Under the pieces are notes generated by a model. The model ran no database searches and was not told the DNA's origin. It was given only the letters and a program-made list of their open reading frames with translations. The position numbers were made by a program, and so were the translations under genes. From a bacterium (GTDB lineage Bacteria > Planctomycetota > Planctomycetia > Isosphaerales > Isosphaeraceae): a DNA stretch of 64,000 nucleotides. Location: contig WGMM01000027.1 of the NCBI GenBank assembly GCA_016125085.1, forward strand, positions 62,001-126,000, given 5' to 3'. The stretch's first letter is position 1. Each line of letters begins with the position of its first letter. Positions 61,988 through 64,000 of this stretch are shown one piece after another.

Positions 61988-64000
61988 TGCCTTCCCTGCC
62001 AGGCCCGGGGCACGATTCGGCGACACAAGCCGGCAAGCCGAAATCGCCTTCTCCCGCAGAGTTGATTCCGGTCGTTCTGGGGATGATTCGTCGACGCTGG
62101 TACTTGATTCTGCTGGGGCTGGGCTGCTCGGTTTTCCTGGCCTGGATACTGCCGAAGAAATTCGCTTCGTATTCTTACGAAGCCAGGGCGAGCCTGCTCC
62201 ATTCGAATCTGCCGATCCCCGAAAGTCAGAAGGTTTATTACCAGGCGCCGGATCTGAAAACGGTGATGGCTTTGTTTACGGATCGCAACACGCTCAAGAA
62301 GTTGAAGGAGCAGGAAAAACTCGAAGTCCCGTTGAAGCTTCTGGAGAGTTCGATCACCGCGGAGGTCGCGACAGGTACGAAGGCGATCAAAGTGAGCTTC
62401 GGCTGGGCCAGGGCGGACGATGCCGTTCGGATGCTGAACGAAACGATCACGATCGTCGGTGAAACTCTCGACGAGATCCGGGTCGAAAAGCTCGAAAATC
62501 ATGTCCGGGAATTGGAAGCCGAAGGCACGGAACGCGAAGTCTGGCTGAAAAAAGCGATTCGTGACCTGGATGAATTTCACGCCAGTAACGAAATCACGGA
62601 CCTCGACGAAGACCTGGAACGAATACAGCTTCAGATCGTCGAGAAGGAGCAGGCACTGGAAACGGCCGAACGGGAGGCCGCCGACATCAAGGCTCAGCAG
62701 GATCGTCTCGCCCAGTACATGTCCGATATCAAGCAGCGCGAAGCGGCCGATGCCGAAGAGGCGAAGCAGTTCGAAGCGGCGGCGGAAACGGTGTCGGACA
62801 ACCGCCGCAGGCAGGACCGTCTGCGGGAGTTGATTTACGAAGAACGCAGGCTGCAGGAAGTCCAGGCCAAGATCGTGGCCAAAAAGGCTGAGCATCAGAG
62901 ACTTGAGGCGCTCCGCAAGAAGGGCTTCGCTTCCGCTCAGGAGGTGGACGACATCAAGGGCGAACTCGCCGCCCTGGAATCCCAGGTCAAGATGTCGGAC
63001 AAGATCACCGCCTGGGAAAAAGAACTGGCGGAAATCGATGCCGTAGTCGTGCCGAAGAACGCCAAGAAGAATGTCGGATCGCCGATCATCCAGCAGACTC
63101 TGTTTCGCGAGCTTGAATTGACCCTGTCGAAACTGGCGTCGGATGTTCAGATTCGGTTGATGAAAGAAGCGATCGACAAAGCCGTCAAACAGAAAACCCG
63201 GTTGATCGGACTGCGTATCGAATATGACGATCTGAAGCGCAAGGTCGCCAATGCCCAGGAGGCTGAAAGGCTGGCGGCCGAACGGATTCAGGTTCTCAAA
63301 AGCCTGGCCAGGATTCGGAAGACCGAGATTGTCGTACTGGCGGAGCCGGAAATCGCTCCCGAGGGCTCCAAATCGAACAAGAAGATTCTGATGCTCGCGG
63401 GACTCGTCGTGGGATTTCTGCCATCCGTGTCATTAGCGGCAGGACTTGAAGGCCTCTACTGGCTTCGGCAGTCACGCAATCGGAAAAAAATACTTCCCCT
63501 TCCGGTCCTTGGGGTGTATTTACGGACGGCCGACGGAGAGCCCATTGGCCAGGTACCTTCCCGAGAATCGCGTCTGCTGGCGATGAAAATTCGGAAACTT
63601 TATCCTCAATACGGTTCGATGATCGCTTTCGCCGGTCTTGACGAACGCAGCCGGGGAATGTCATCGCTGATTTCGGAAATCGCCTTGAGTCTCTCGCGGC
63701 GCGACGAACGGTTGATGATCCTCGACACCCGCGGCATCGAAAACGGCAACGATGACTTTCGCAAGCCCAAAGTGCATAAGCATGTCGAATCGCCCGAACC
63801 GAAGTCAGGTTCCGGGCCGCGTAAGCGTTCGGGATCAGGCTCAGGTAGTGGATCCCGTGAACTTTCCGTCAAGAATACGATGTTCGACGTCTCCCGAGTG
63901 CATCAGGGGCGCGATCAGGAAGATGACGAGGTGCTTGCCGAAGGTGATGACGAGGAGGCCGGTTTGAGCGACTACCTCGGGTTTCTGAAACTGAGCCTCG
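61984..64000 (+). CDS. Wzc-like chain-length/export protein with degenerate kinase domain, 5' part
   Basis: At least 672 aa; the 3' end lies beyond the window. Wzz domain: ELIPVVLGMIRRRWYLILLG (first span, near 30-55) and a second span near 470-490 (ILMLAGLVVGFLPSVSLAAG), enclosing about 400 residues of coiled coil (AREAADIKAQ-, ELAALESQVKMSDKI-type heptads). After the second span is a short cytoplasmic segment resembling a BY-kinase, but the P-loop (GKTT-type) is replaced by AGLDERSRGMSSLISEIALS and the second Walker motif is LMILDTRGIE. It probably regulates chain length without ATP binding, or is the partner of a separate kinase. An acidic Gly/Ser-rich linker follows. Confidence 0.78.
   Translation, partial: MMPSLPGPGHDSATQAGKPKSPSPAELIPVVLGMIRRRWYLILLGLGCSVFLAWILPKKFASYSYEARASLLHSNLPIPESQKVYYQAPDLKTVMALFTDRNTLKKLKEQEKLEVPLKLLESSITAEVATGTKAIKVSFGWARADDAVRMLNETITIVGETLDEIRVEKLENHVRELEAEGTEREVWLKKAIRDLDEFHASNEITDLDEDLERIQLQIVEKEQALETAEREAADIKAQQDRLAQYMSDIKQREAADAEEAKQFEAAAETVSDNRRRQDRLRELIYEERRLQEVQAKIVAKKAEHQRLEALRKKGFASAQEVDDIKGELAALESQVKMSDKITAWEKELAEIDAVVVPKNAKKNVGSPIIQQTLFRELELTLSKLASDVQIRLMKEAIDKAVKQKTRLIGLRIEYDDLKRKVANAQEAERLAAERIQVLKSLARIRKTEIVVLAEPEIAPEGSKSNKKILMLAGLVVGFLPSVSLAAGLEGLYWLRQSRNRKKILPLPVLGVYLRTADGEPIGQVPSRESRLLAMKIRKLYPQYGSMIAFAGLDERSRGMSSLISEIALSLSRRDERLMILDTRGIENGNDDFRKPKVHKHVESPEPKSGSGPRKRSGSGSGSGSRELSVKNTMFDVSRVHQGRDQEDDEVLAEGDDEEAGLSDYLGFLKLSL

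Noticed and set aside
1..64000. CRISPR arrays, insertion sequences, prophage genes, rRNA genes
   Set aside because: No regularly spaced repeats, transposases, integrases or rRNA sequences were seen; the only RNA gene found is tmRNA.

Overview
The window looks like chromosomal DNA from a planctomycete (Planctomycetota). The support is the mix of genes: two sigma factor/Ser-Thr kinase pairs of the planctomycetal type, a DUF1080 protein, a sulfatase, exported proteins whose N-terminus carries an 'LE.R.LMA' motif, and a duplicated Tad pilus locus. No genus can be named safely from the sequence alone.

Layout. 1-2695: the start of a leftward CBM2 protein that runs off the edge, then an ECF sigma factor and a zinc-finger Ser/Thr kinase. 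2899-22442: an almost complete Tad/Flp pilus locus. A rightward group (secretin, OmpA/CpaD-like protein, TadD lipoprotein) meets a long leftward group (Flp pilin, prepilin peptidase, CpaB, CpaE, CpaF, TadB, TadC, TadE, TadE, TadG). The tadC-tadE-tadE-tadG block occurs twice intact, and a third, internally deleted copy lies between them (remnant at 12252-12659 plus a full tadG). 22443-26127: sparse region with a small membrane protein, DUF1080, a nitroreductase-like protein and an SGNH hydrolase. 26285-26651: a tmRNA gene (ssrA) with a readable tag and its own terminator.

26795-32521: a formate dehydrogenase locus. fdhD is divergent from a three-gene operon. Its catalytic gene has an in-frame TGA (28004-28006) followed by a hairpin with a GGTCT loop, so it reads as a selenocysteine enzyme. 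The iron-sulfur front end of the catalytic subunit is not at its N-terminus; it is encoded by the third gene of the operon, after a NuoE-NuoF fusion. 32523-37477: an orphan protein, an outer-membrane barrel, a HAD phosphatase and an arylsulfatase, all leftward.

38032-48885: signalling. A second sigma/kinase pair is translationally coupled, and is followed by a hybrid histidine kinase, a DUF4114 surface protein, an NtrC-type sigma-54 activator, an HPt protein and a Ser/Thr kinase fused to a receiver domain. 49083-64000: an exopolysaccharide locus with an initiating sugar transferase, several glycosyltransferases, an O-antigen ligase/polymerase-like protein, a flippase, a WecG/TagA transferase, a STAS protein and a Wzc-like chain-length protein that runs off the right edge.

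Best candidates for something undescribed are the split, order-permuted selenocysteine formate dehydrogenase, the decayed third copy inside the Tad locus, and the kinase-receiver/HPt/NtrC cluster.
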